Source: Oscillospiraceae bacterium (GTDB lineage Bacteria > Bacillota > Clostridia > Oscillospirales > Ruminococcaceae). Taken from it: a DNA stretch of 13,234 nt. Shown one piece after another: positions 6,235-12,874 of this stretch (positions are counted from its first letter, which is position 1; each line of letters starts with the position of its first letter). Made by a program: the position numbers and the translations under genes. Under the pieces are notes generated by a model. That model searched no databases, was not told where the DNA came from, and was given only the letters and a program-made list of their open reading frames with translations. The DNA lies in contig JAIDPG010000327.1 of NCBI GenBank assembly GCA_029062865.1, positions 1-13,234 on the forward strand, given 5' to 3'.

Positions 6235-7371
6235 ATGTTTGAGCTTAAAGCAACGGAAAACCTCGCGCGGCGGGGAGTTTTCCATACGCCGCACGGGGAT
6301 ATTGAAACGCCGTTTTTTATGAACGTGGCTACCGCCGCGGCGATAAAGGGCGCGGTCTCCTGCGTCGATCTTCGGGAGCTGAAAACGCGCGTCGCGCTTT
6401 GCAATACCTATCACCTCCACCTGCGCCCCGGCGACGATATTGTCTATCAAATGGGCGGGCTGCATAGGTTTATGAACTGGGACAAGCCGATTTTGACGGA
6501 CAGCGGCGGGTTTCAAGTGTTCTCGCTGTCGAAGCTGCGAAAAATCAAGGAGGAGGGCGTGTACTTCTCGTCACATATCGACGGCAAGCGGCTGTTTATC
6601 GGTCCGGAGGAGAGCATGGGAATCCAGTCGCGGCTCGGCTCGACGATAGCAATGGCGTTCGACGAGTGCGTCGAAAACCCCGCGCCGCGGGAGTACGTCC
6701 AAAAATCCGTCGAGCGCACGACGCGCTGGCTTTCGCGCTGCCAAGCGGAAATGAGGCGGCTGAATTCTCTCGACGAAACGATAAACAAGCAGCAGCTTCT
6801 TTTTGCGATAAATCAGGGCGGAACCTACGATGATATCCGCGTGGAACATATGAAGATCATCAGCGAAATGGGGCTTGACGGCTACGCGATAGGAGGACTT
6901 GCCGTCGGGGAGCCGACCGAGGTGATGTATCATATCCTCGACGAGGTGATTCCGTTCGCGCCCGTTGACAAGCCGCGGTATCTTATGGGCGTCGGAACGC
7001 CGTCGAACCTTATCGAGGCGGTGTGGCGCGGGGTGGATATGTTCGACTGCGTAATGCCCTCCCGCAACGCGCGGCACGCGACGATCTTCACGTGGAACGG
7101 CATACTCCACGCGACGAACGAGCGCTATAAAACCGATCCGCGCCCCTTAGAAGAGGGCTGCGATTGCCCCGCGTGCCGCAGCTTTTCCCGCGCGTATATC
7201 CGGCACCTTTTCAAGGCGGGCGAACAGCTTGCGGGACGGCTTGCGGTGCTGCATAATCTGTACTTCTACAACTCGCTTATGGATAAGATCTGCGAGGCGC
7301 TTGACAACGGAACGTTCACGGAATTTCGCAACAAATATTCCTCGCTTCTGGCGCGGAAAGTTGAAGAATAA
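6235..7371 (+). CDS. tgt: tRNA-guanine transglycosylase (queuosine pathway)
   Basis: A 378-residue cytoplasmic, zinc-dependent enzyme that swaps guanine-34 of GUN-anticodon tRNAs (Asp, Asn, His, Tyr) for a queuine precursor. Landmarks match the bacterial family: Asp89 in TDSGGFQ (88-94, general base), Asp143 in FDEC, INQGG (192-196), GGLAVGE (220-226), nucleophile Asp271 in DCVMPSRNARH, and the zinc ligands Cys309, Cys311, Cys314 and His340. Val224 in GGLAVGE is the bacterial preQ1-type residue; the eukaryotic queuine enzyme has Gly there, so preQ1 is the likely substrate. Length is normal. AAGGAG just before the ATG fixes the start. queA, queG and yajC, frequent tgt neighbours, are absent from the window. 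The nearby ttcA-like gene also modifies the tRNA anticodon loop. Confidence 0.96.
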   Translation: MFELKATENLARRGVFHTPHGDIETPFFMNVATAAAIKGAVSCVDLRELKTRVALCNTYHLHLRPGDDIVYQMGGLHRFMNWDKPILTDSGGFQVFSLSKLRKIKEEGVYFSSHIDGKRLFIGPEESMGIQSRLGSTIAMAFDECVENPAPREYVQKSVERTTRWLSRCQAEMRRLNSLDETINKQQLLFAINQGGTYDDIRVEHMKIISEMGLDGYAIGGLAVGEPTEVMYHILDEVIPFAPVDKPRYLMGVGTPSNLIEAVWRGVDMFDCVMPSRNARHATIFTWNGILHATNERYKTDPRPLEEGCDCPACRSFSRAYIRHLFKAGEQLAGRLAVLHNLYFYNSLMDKICEALDNGTFTEFRNKYSSLLARKVEE

Positions 7372-7392
7372 AAATGCGTTAAGGAGACCGAA

Positions 7393-7764
7393 ATGCCGTT
7401 TTTGGAAAAGCTCAAAAACTTTTTTGCCCCGAAATGGGAGCCGCTCATCTGCCGCCCCACGGATATTATCGACCTGTTCAGGCAGGACATCTCAATCGGC
7501 GCGCCGCTTGAGGACTTGACCGTCGAGATAAACGGCAAGCCGCACCACGTCGGGATCTCGTCCGATTACGACAAAGGACGCTTTTTTGATATATACTTCT
7601 TTCTGGACGATCAATGCTTCAAGACACTTGAGGGATTTGTTAAAAAGGCTTCCGTTGACGGCGTTCTGTTTTCCGAGCTCGAAACAATAAAAATACTGTC
7701 TGAAAATCTCGACAGCGGCGATCCGCGGAACTCGGTTTTGCTTTCGCAAAGGGAAATCAAATGA
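7393..7764 (+). CDS. hypothetical protein, first of a coupled pair
   Basis: A 123-residue soluble protein I do not recognise. No signal peptide or membrane helix is visible. It starts MPFLEKLKNFFAPKW and contains alternating hydrophobic strands (for example DIYFFLDD at about 62-69), suggesting a small alpha/beta fold, with a polar C-terminus. AAGGAG (7381-7386) is placed six bases before ATG, only 21 bp after tgt, so it is probably cotranscribed with tgt. Its stop overlaps the next ATG by four bases (ATGA at 7761-7764), the hallmark of translational coupling, so the two products probably act together. Small acidic paired proteins of this kind often belong to immunity or accessory families, but that is a guess. 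Confidence 0.75.
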   Translation: MPFLEKLKNFFAPKWEPLICRPTDIIDLFRQDISIGAPLEDLTVEINGKPHHVGISSDYDKGRFFDIYFFLDDQCFKTLEGFVKKASVDGVLFSELETIKILSENLDSGDPRNSVLLSQREIK

Positions 7765-8480
7765 GCAAATTTAAGATACATTTCGAGCTTAAGTCCAACC
7801 TTGACGAAATAGCTCCGTTCGGAGAAAAGGAGAGCTATTCCCTTTCGTGGTTCGGGCTTACGGACGGGCTGCTTTGGATAACCGCGGGCGATAAAACGGT
7901 GTATGAGTATTCCGAAGCGGCAAATCACGAGTGGGGCGGCGAGACGCGCTATAACGACTATTACCTCTCGCGCTTTTTGGAGGATTTTTCGGAGATCTTC
8001 GAGAGCATAGCAAAGCCGATCTCCCGCAATCTTTACGACAGCGTTGAGGGCTTTGAGGAGCTCTCCGAAAAAATGCTTGATGAGATACCCGACGATAATT
8101 TTGACGAGAAGCTCGACGAGTATCTTGAAAAAACCGAGTGGTTTCGTAGCAGGTCGTTCGACAGCGGACATCTCATAGGCGGTCCGATCATCGGGTGCTT
8201 CCGCTGCGGAGATCTGCTGAAATTCTACTGGAACAGCGGGTACACTCTTGAAAGCAGCGAGAGCATCTGGACTGCGCCGCGCGGCTCGCTTGAAATCCCC
8301 TACAACGAGTTCGTAAGCGAAGTAAAGCGCTTCCTCGCGGAGTTCCACGCGAAAATGGACGAGCAAGTCAAACGCGCTCTCGAAAAGGACTGGGGCGAGA
8401 TAAGGGTCGACAAGGAATATCTCGCCAAAGAAAACGTCGAGCGCAAAATCAGCTTCGAGCAGAAAACAGCAAAGCTGTAA
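7761..8480 (+). CDS. DUF5984-like protein, second of a coupled pair
   Basis: A 239-residue acidic soluble protein. The pattern FELK...SLSWFGLTDGLLWI (about 8-41), then YNDYYLSRFLEDF (about 64-76), FRSRSFDSGHL (about 132-142), and WTAPRGSLEIPYNEFVSEVKRFL (about 172-194) resembles the uncharacterised DUF5984 family as I remember it; I could not run a profile search. No catalytic triad, signal peptide or membrane helix is seen. It begins inside the stop codon of the preceding gene (ATGA) and has no strong ribosome-binding site of its own beyond a purine-rich AAAGGGAAA, so it is probably translated by reinitiation. Function unknown. Confidence 0.78.
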   Translation: MSKFKIHFELKSNLDEIAPFGEKESYSLSWFGLTDGLLWITAGDKTVYEYSEAANHEWGGETRYNDYYLSRFLEDFSEIFESIAKPISRNLYDSVEGFEELSEKMLDEIPDDNFDEKLDEYLEKTEWFRSRSFDSGHLIGGPIIGCFRCGDLLKFYWNSGYTLESSESIWTAPRGSLEIPYNEFVSEVKRFLAEFHAKMDEQVKRALEKDWGEIRVDKEYLAKENVERKISFEQKTAKL

Positions 8481-8497
8481 AACGCGGTACACCTCTT

Positions 8498-8624
8498 ACC
8501 TCTAACCGCTTACCTCCGGCAATCCCGCCTCTTGCATTTAATCTAAACTCAAATTATGCTGCCCGCCTCCGGCGGGGCAGCATAAGAACAAATCTTACTT
8601 CTAACACCTGCCCTTTGCATTTTT
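8498..8624. repeat. repeat-rich intergenic gap with a palindrome
   Basis: The gap contains CTTACCTCTAAC followed by CTTGCATTT on the left, and the near-copies CTTACTTCTAAC and TTTGCATTT on the right, flanking the hairpin at 8554-8585. The arrangement resembles the short low-complexity intergenic repeats common in Clostridia. No gene is seen here. Confidence 0.5.
8554..8585. repeat. GC-rich palindromic hairpin (REP-like)
   Basis: Arms 8554-8567 and 8571-8585 pair over 14 positions with one bulged G and a TCC loop (core ATGCTGCCC...GGGCAGCAT). There is no T tract on either side, so it is not a classical intrinsic terminator, although it could shield an mRNA 3' end. Confidence 0.6.
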
Positions 8625-8655
8625 ATTTTTATTCTCACATAAGGTGGTATTTTTA

Positions 8656-9315
8656 ATGATAAAATTCGCGATATTTGATTTGGACGGCACTTTGCTGGAT
8701 TCCTCGGAGATGTGGCGGACGCTTGGGGCGCGGTATCTTACGCTGCTGAAAATGAAGCCCGAGGCGGACTTGACCGAAAAGGTCGCGGAGATGACGCTGC
8801 CCTCGGCGGCGCGCTATTTTCGCGAGCATTACGGCGTTGCGTATTCCGCGGAGGAGATAGTGCGGCACCTGACGCGAATGACCGAGAGCTATTACACCGA
8901 TGAGGTGCGGCTTAAGGACGGCGCGGCGGAGCTGCTTTCGGCGCTGCGGACGCACTGCGTTTATATGAGCATCGCGACGATGAGCGACGAGCGGCTCGGT
9001 ATGCTCGCGCTGGAGCGGCTCGGCGTCGGGGATTTCTTCGCCGGCGCGGTGAGCTGCTCGAACTACGGCGCGAAAACCAAGCCCGACGTATTCCTCGCGG
9101 CGGCGGATCTTATCTACGCGATCCCCGAGGAGACAATAGTTTTCGAGAACTCGCTCTACGCGATAAAAACGGCGAAGAAAGCGGGGTTTGTAACGGCGGG
9201 CGTGGCGGATATTTCCGAAAGCGACGCCGACGGAATGAAGCAGACCGCGGACTTTTACGCGGACACCCTCGGCGACTACGTTGAGAATATCCGAGAGATG
9301 ATAGAGCATAGTTAG
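8656..9315 (+). CDS. HAD-superfamily hydrolase (beta-phosphoglucomutase/phosphatase-like)
   Basis: A 219-residue cytoplasmic phosphatase-like protein. Motif I is FDLDGTLLDS, with nucleophile Asp8 and acid/base Asp10. A helical cap follows at about 15-85. Motif II is Thr108 in IATMS. Motif III is Lys142 in KTKPDVF. Motif IV is FENSLYAI, with Glu164 and Asn165; most relatives have Glu-Asp (FEDS or FEDA), so the second metal ligand is changed. The ATG at 8656 is preferred over GTG at 8644 because AAGGTGGT (8641-8648) is correctly spaced from the ATG and overlaps the GTG, and because the protein then begins MIKFAIFDLDGT as its relatives do. The substrate cannot be deduced. A weak TTGCAT (8615-8620) lies upstream without a convincing -10 box. 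It lies upstream of the str operon but is separated by a probable terminator and a strong promoter. Confidence 0.9.
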   Translation: MIKFAIFDLDGTLLDSSEMWRTLGARYLTLLKMKPEADLTEKVAEMTLPSAARYFREHYGVAYSAEEIVRHLTRMTESYYTDEVRLKDGAAELLSALRTHCVYMSIATMSDERLGMLALERLGVGDFFAGAVSCSNYGAKTKPDVFLAAADLIYAIPEETIVFENSLYAIKTAKKAGFVTAGVADISESDADGMKQTADFYADTLGDYVENIREMIEHS

Positions 9316-9325
9316 GATCATAATT

Positions 9326-9370
9326 AACAATTGCTGCTCTCTTCGCCGAAGGCGGGAGGCCGCAATTTGT
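9326..9370 (+). terminator. probable terminator / inverted repeat after the HAD gene
   Basis: AACAATTGC (from 9326) pairs with GCAATTTGTT (to about 9371), with one bulge. The stem continues inward through CTCTTCGCC and GGCGGGAG to a GAA loop at 9348-9350. It starts 11 bases past the HAD stop. The following T-rich stretch is interrupted, so termination may be weak. Its left flank, TAATTAACAATTG (9321-9333), recurs in reverse at 10700-10712. Confidence 0.5.
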
Positions 9371-9437
9371 TGTACAAAATGCACAATCCAAGCCAAAAAA
9401 CGGCATTGTTTCGCGCATTTTATCACAAAGTTTAAGA

Positions 9438-9459
9438 AAAGCCCTTGACAAAGGGCTTT
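9438..9459. promoter_or_regulatory. 9-bp inverted repeat centred on the rpsL -35 box
   Basis: AAAGCCCTT (9438-9446) and AAGGGCTTT (9451-9459) form a perfect inverted repeat separated by GACA. The -35 hexamer TTGACA (9445-9450) lies in its centre. It may be an operator for a dimeric regulator, or a terminator-like hairpin ending read-through from upstream; no long T tract follows. Confidence 0.6.
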
Positions 9460-9473
9460 AATTGTATTACAAT
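9445..9473 (+). promoter_or_regulatory. promoter of the str operon
   Basis: A perfect TTGACA (9445-9450), a 17-bp spacer and TACAAT (9468-9473). The predicted start is near 9480, giving an 84-nt leader before the GTG of rpsL. Its strength suits ribosomal protein genes. Confidence 0.88.
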
Positions 9474-9479
9474 GATTAT

Positions 9480-9535
9480 TGTGTGTTATAGTCGAGTGGC
9501 ATATATTTCCCAACAGCGGGAAATAATAACACATA
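9480..9535 (+). promoter_or_regulatory. candidate structured leader RNA upstream of rpsL
   Basis: TGTGTTAT (9482-9489) pairs with ATAACACA (9526-9533), extending to 9480/9535. An inner stem, TATTTCCC (9504-9511) with GGGAAATA (9518-9525), closes loop AACAGC. The 14-nt 5'-side segment 9490-9503 is unpaired and nothing separates the stems on the 3' side, so it forms one long hairpin with a large asymmetric bulge. It starts at the predicted +1 and ends 14 nt before GGAGG. A ribosomal-protein autoregulatory site is a reasonable guess. Confidence 0.55.
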
Positions 9536-9563
9536 CGTATAATTTTATTGGAGGTGAAAAACA

Positions 9564-9989
9564 GTGCCAACGTTTAACCAGCTTGTCCGCAAGGGACGTC
9601 AGGTGTCCACGAAGAAGTCGAAGGCTCCCGCTCTTCAGCACGGTCTCAACACCCTGCACAAGGAGCAGATCGACCAGCACTCCCCTCAGAAGAGAGGCGT
9701 GTGCACGGCGGTTCGTACCCAGACGCCGAAGAAGCCTAACTCCGCAATGAGAAAGGTAGCCAGAGTTAAGATCTCTAACGGTTACGAGGTTACGGCTTAT
9801 ATCCCGGGAATCGGACACAAACTGCAGGAGCACTCCGTCGTTCTTATCAGAGGCGGACGTGTTAAGGATCTCCCCGGTGTGCGTTACCACATCGTGAGAG
9901 GCACTCTTGACGCGCAGGGCGTGGACAAGAGAATGCAGGGACGCTCCAAGTACGGAGCTAAGCGTCCGAAGGCAGGTAAGAAGGCGTAA
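9564..9989 (+). CDS. rpsL: 30S ribosomal protein S12
   Basis: A 141-residue small-subunit protein at the decoding centre. The GTG start at 9564 is set by GGAGGTG (9550-9556), and the protein begins MPTFNQLVRKG as family members do. A Firmicutes-type insertion (about residues 27-40) precedes SPQKRGVCT. The decoding loop PKKPNS (55-60) and GGRVKDLPG (97-105) keep Lys56 and Lys101, the lysines equivalent to E. coli K43/K88 (gene numbering), so common streptomycin-resistance substitutions are absent. Asp102 corresponds to the methylthiolated aspartate of E. coli. Slight departures from the usual sequence are AMRK for ALRK (61-64) and GHKLQEH for GHNLQEH (84-90). It is the first gene of the str operon; rpoB/rpoC are not adjacent upstream. 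Confidence 0.98.
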   Translation: MPTFNQLVRKGRQVSTKKSKAPALQHGLNTLHKEQIDQHSPQKRGVCTAVRTQTPKKPNSAMRKVARVKISNGYEVTAYIPGIGHKLQEHSVVLIRGGRVKDLPGVRYHIVRGTLDAQGVDKRMQGRSKYGAKRPKAGKKA

Positions 9990-10001
9990 TTTCGACCAAA
10001 C

Positions 10002-10043
10002 GCCAACAGGCATTGTTTTAACAATAAACAGCCTTTTGTTGGC
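10002..10043 (+). promoter_or_regulatory. structured element between rpsL and rpsG
   Basis: GCCAACA (10002-10008) pairs with TGTTGGC (10037-10043), then GGC (10009-10011) with GCC (10031-10033), with an extra TTT bulged on the right. Above this, ATTGTT (10012-10017) pairs with AACAAT (10020-10025). No T tract follows, so it is unlikely to be a terminator. In E. coli, S7 represses the str operon by binding the rpsL-rpsG intercistronic RNA. This element occupies the same position, but its role here is inferred. Confidence 0.5.
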
Positions 10044-10109
10044 ATTTCGGGAGAGTACAGTGCTTTCGAGTACCTATGATTTTCATTTTTATGAAGGAGG
10101 GAAGTTAAA

Positions 10110-10580
10110 GTGCCAAGAAGAGGTAATGTCCCCAAGCGTGAGGTACTGCCCGATCCGCTTTACGGCTCGGAGCTTGTTACAAGACTTATCAACAACATCA
10201 TGCTTGACGGAAAGAAGGGCGTAGCCCAGAAAATCGTTTACGGCGCATTCGAGATCGTTGCCGAAAAGACCGGCAAGGACGCTCTTGAGGCTTTCGAGGA
10301 GGCAATGGAAAACATTATGCCTCGTCTGGAGGTAAAGGCAAGACGCGTCGGCGGCGCGACCTACCAGGTTCCTATGGAGGTTCGCCCCGAAAGACGCCGC
10401 ACGTTGGGTCTTCGCTGGATAACGGCATACAGCCGCCAGAGAAGCGAAAAGACGATGAAGGAAAGACTCGCAAACGAGATCTGCGACGCGCTGAACAACC
10501 AGGGCGGCGCAGTAAAGAAGCGCGATGATACCCACAAGATGGCGGAAGCAAACAAGGCGTTCGCTCACTTTAAGTGGTAA
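10110..10580 (+). CDS. rpsG: 30S ribosomal protein S7
   Basis: A 156-residue primary 16S rRNA-binding protein that nucleates assembly of the 30S head. Family landmarks: MPRRG at the start, LPDPLYGSELV (13-23), the MLDGKKG loop (31-37), VKARRVGGATYQVPMEVRPERR (about 74-95), and the C-terminal VKKRDDTHKMAEANKAFAHFKW. Length is typical. The GTG start at 10110 follows AAGGAGG (10094-10100) at suitable spacing. The gene lies 120 bp after rpsL, with a structured intercistronic element between them. It ends in tandem in-frame stops, TAA TAG. Confidence 0.98.
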   Translation: MPRRGNVPKREVLPDPLYGSELVTRLINNIMLDGKKGVAQKIVYGAFEIVAEKTGKDALEAFEEAMENIMPRLEVKARRVGGATYQVPMEVRPERRRTLGLRWITAYSRQRSEKTMKERLANEICDALNNQGGAVKKRDDTHKMAEANKAFAHFKW

Positions 10581-10592
10581 TAGTACCAATGG

Positions 10593-10712
10593 AAAATTGA
10601 CAATGGACAACGGACGATTTCGGTGCGTTTCGCGCGTGTATTTAAATACTGTCCGCCGTGGGCGGGCACGAAAATTGTTGATTGTCAACTATATATTGTC
10701 AATTGTTAATTA
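10593..10712. repeat. inverted-repeat element between rpsG and fusA
   Basis: AATTGACAAT (10595-10604) and ATTGTCAATT (10695-10704) form a perfect 10-bp inverted pair about 90 bp apart, and ATTGTCAA is repeated at 10681-10688. A GC-rich hairpin with an 8-bp stem and GTG loop (10650-10668) lies between. The right end, CAATTGTTAATTA (10700-10712), is the reverse complement of 9321-9333 near the HAD gene. This looks like an inserted MITE/REP-type intergenic element inside an otherwise conserved operon. It leaves the fusA ribosome-binding site intact, two bases beyond its right end. Confidence 0.55.
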
Positions 10713-10723
10713 CGGAGGATTTT

Positions 10724-12811
10724 ATGAAAAGAGACGTATCTCTTGAAATGACGCGTAATATTGGTATCATGGCGCACATAGACGCGGGCAAGACCACCAC
10801 TACGGAGCGTATTCTGTTCTACACCGGCGTAAACTATAAGATCGGTGAGACGCACGACGGCGCTTCTACGATGGACTGGATGGATCAGGAGAAGGAGCGT
10901 GGCATCACGATCACTTCCGCCGCTACCACCGCGTTCTGGAAGGAACATCGTATCAATATTATCGATACTCCCGGACACGTTGACTTCACAGTCGAGGTTC
11001 AGCGTTCTCTGAGAGTGCTTGACGGTTCCGTAACCGTATTCTGCGCAAAGGGCGGCGTTGAGCCGCAGTCCGAAACGGTTTGGCGTCAGGCGGACAACTA
11101 TCACGTGCCCAGAATGGCTTATGTAAATAAGATGGATATTATGGGCGCGAATTTCTACAACGTTGTAGATATGATGCACGACAGACTTAAGTGCAACGCA
11201 GTCCCGATCCAGCTGCCTATCGGCGCGGAGTCGGACTTTAAGGGAATAATCGACCTTATTGAAATGAACGCGGACGTTTATTATGACGACCTCGGCAAGG
11301 ATATGAGAGTTGAGGAAATTCCCGCGGATATGAAGGACAAGGCGGAGGAGTACCGCGCAAACCTGCTCGAAAAGGTTGCGGAGCTCGACGACGACCTTAT
11401 GGAGCGCTACCTCGAAAACGAGGGCTCGGACTTCACCGTTGAGGAGATCAAGAAGGCTATCCGCAAGGGCACGATCGACAATAAGTTCGTTCCCGTTTGC
11501 TGCGGTACCTCTTACAGAAACAAGGGTGTGCAGAAGCTGCTCGACGCTATTGTTGACTTTATGCCGTCGCCCTTGGACATTCCCGCTATCAAGGGAACAA
11601 ACCCGAACACCGACGAGGAGGAGGAGCGTCACCCCGGCGACAACGAGCCGTTCTCGGCTCTCGCGTTTAAGATCGCGACCGACCCGTTTGTCGGCAAGCT
11701 CTGCTTCTTCAGAGTTTATTCGGGCTATGTAGAGGCGGGCACGACCGTGCTCAACTCCACAAAGGACAAGAACGAGCGTATGGGACGTATCTTGCAGATG
11801 CACTCCAACCACAGACAGGACATTGATGCTTGCCCGTGCGGAGACATCGCGGCGGTTGTCGGTACGAAGTACACGACGACGGGCGATACGTTCTGCGATC
11901 CCGCTCACCCGATAATCCTCGAGCAAATGGACTTCCCCGAGCCCGTTATCGACTTGGCTATCGAGCCGAAGACGAAGGCAGGTCAGGAGAAGATGAGCAT
12001 CGCTTTGGCGAAGCTCGCCGAGGAAGACCCGACGTTCAAGACCTGGACGAACTCCGAAACGGGTCAGACTATCATCGCCGGAATGGGCGAGCTTCACCTT
12101 GAGATCATCGTCGACAGACTTCTGCGCGAGTTCAAGGTAGAGGCAAACGTCGGCGCGCCGCAGGTTGCTTATAAGGAGACGATCACGGGCAACGCCGATA
12201 TCGACATGAAGTTCAAGCGCCAGTCGGGCGGCTCGGGTCAATACGGTCACGTAAAGATTCGCGTAGAGCCGAACGAGAGCGGCAAGGGCTACGAGTTTGT
12301 AAACGCGGTAGTCGGCGGCTCTATCCCGAAGGAGTTTATCCCTGCGGTAGACCAGGGTATCCAGGGCGCACTGAACGCGGGCGTTCTCGCGGGTTATCCC
12401 GTTGTTGACCTGAAGGTTGAGCTGTACGACGGTTCTTATCACGAGGTCGACTCGTCCGAAATGGCGTTTAAGATCGCGGGCTCTATGGCTATCAAGGAAG
12501 CGCTCAAACAGGCGAAGTCCATTATACTTGAGCCGATCATGAAGGTCGTAGTCGTTTGCCCGACGGATTATACCGGTACGGTCATCGGCGACCTCACTTC
12601 CCGCCGCGGACAGATCCAGGGACAGGAATCCAGAAACGGCTCGGAGCAGGTAACGGCTCTCGTTCCGCTTTCGGAGATGTTCGGCTATTCCAACGACCTG
12701 CGCTCCAAGACGCAGGGCCGCGGACAGTATGTAATGGAGCCGCACAGCTATGTAGAGGTTCCGAAGTCCGTTGCCGAGGGCATTATGTCCAAGCGCAAGC
12801 AGAACGATTAA
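10724..12811 (+). CDS. fusA: elongation factor G
   Basis: A 695-residue ribosomal translocase GTPase that drives tRNA-mRNA movement after peptide bond formation and, with RRF, ribosome recycling. G1 is AHIDAGKTT (17-25), the switch I element is RGITIT (59-64), G3 is DTPGH (81-85) with catalytic His85, and G4 is NKMD (135-138). The domain IV signature SGGSGQYGHV is present, and the domain V end RGQYVMEPHSYVEVP is intact. Length is standard for the canonical fusA product. The ATG at 10724 is chosen because GGAGG (10714-10718) lies five bases upstream; an in-frame start at 10682 would add residues encoded by the intergenic repeat and lacks such a site. Confidence 0.98.
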   Translation: MKRDVSLEMTRNIGIMAHIDAGKTTTTERILFYTGVNYKIGETHDGASTMDWMDQEKERGITITSAATTAFWKEHRINIIDTPGHVDFTVEVQRSLRVLDGSVTVFCAKGGVEPQSETVWRQADNYHVPRMAYVNKMDIMGANFYNVVDMMHDRLKCNAVPIQLPIGAESDFKGIIDLIEMNADVYYDDLGKDMRVEEIPADMKDKAEEYRANLLEKVAELDDDLMERYLENEGSDFTVEEIKKAIRKGTIDNKFVPVCCGTSYRNKGVQKLLDAIVDFMPSPLDIPAIKGTNPNTDEEEERHPGDNEPFSALAFKIATDPFVGKLCFFRVYSGYVEAGTTVLNSTKDKNERMGRILQMHSNHRQDIDACPCGDIAAVVGTKYTTTGDTFCDPAHPIILEQMDFPEPVIDLAIEPKTKAGQEKMSIALAKLAEEDPTFKTWTNSETGQTIIAGMGELHLEIIVDRLLREFKVEANVGAPQVAYKETITGNADIDMKFKRQSGGSGQYGHVKIRVEPNESGKGYEFVNAVVGGSIPKEFIPAVDQGIQGALNAGVLAGYPVVDLKVELYDGSYHEVDSSEMAFKIAGSMAIKEALKQAKSIILEPIMKVVVVCPTDYTGTVIGDLTSRRGQIQGQESRNGSEQVTALVPLSEMFGYSNDLRSKTQGRGQYVMEPHSYVEVPKSVAEGIMSKRKQND

Positions 12812-12820
12812 ATCAAAACG

Positions 12821-12851
12821 TTTCTTCTCCCCGCGGAGCGGGGAGAAGAAA
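12821..12851 (+). terminator. strong hairpin after fusA (terminator-like)
   Basis: A perfect 14-bp stem (12821-12834 with 12838-12851) with loop GGA starts nine bases after the fusA stop. The following bases, TGAAATAATTTTATCC, contain only a displaced T run, so it may end transcription partially or protect the 3' end of the rpsL-rpsG-fusA message. It is followed by a separate tuf promoter. Confidence 0.6.
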
Positions 12852-12874
12852 TGAAATAATTTTATCCAAACCAC

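Noticed and set aside
8554..8585. Intrinsic terminator for the 7761-8480 gene
   Set aside because: The hairpin is strong, but no T tract follows on either strand; kept only as a palindromic repeat.
8653..9570. A 305-codon minus-strand open frame across the HAD gene and the rpsL promoter
   Set aside because: It is Arg/His-rich and low-quality, and crosses a strong promoter and leader; shadow of the HAD gene.
10682..10723. Earlier in-frame start for fusA
   Set aside because: It would be encoded by the inverted-repeat spacer and has no ribosome-binding site; the ATG at 10724 has GGAGG at the right distance.
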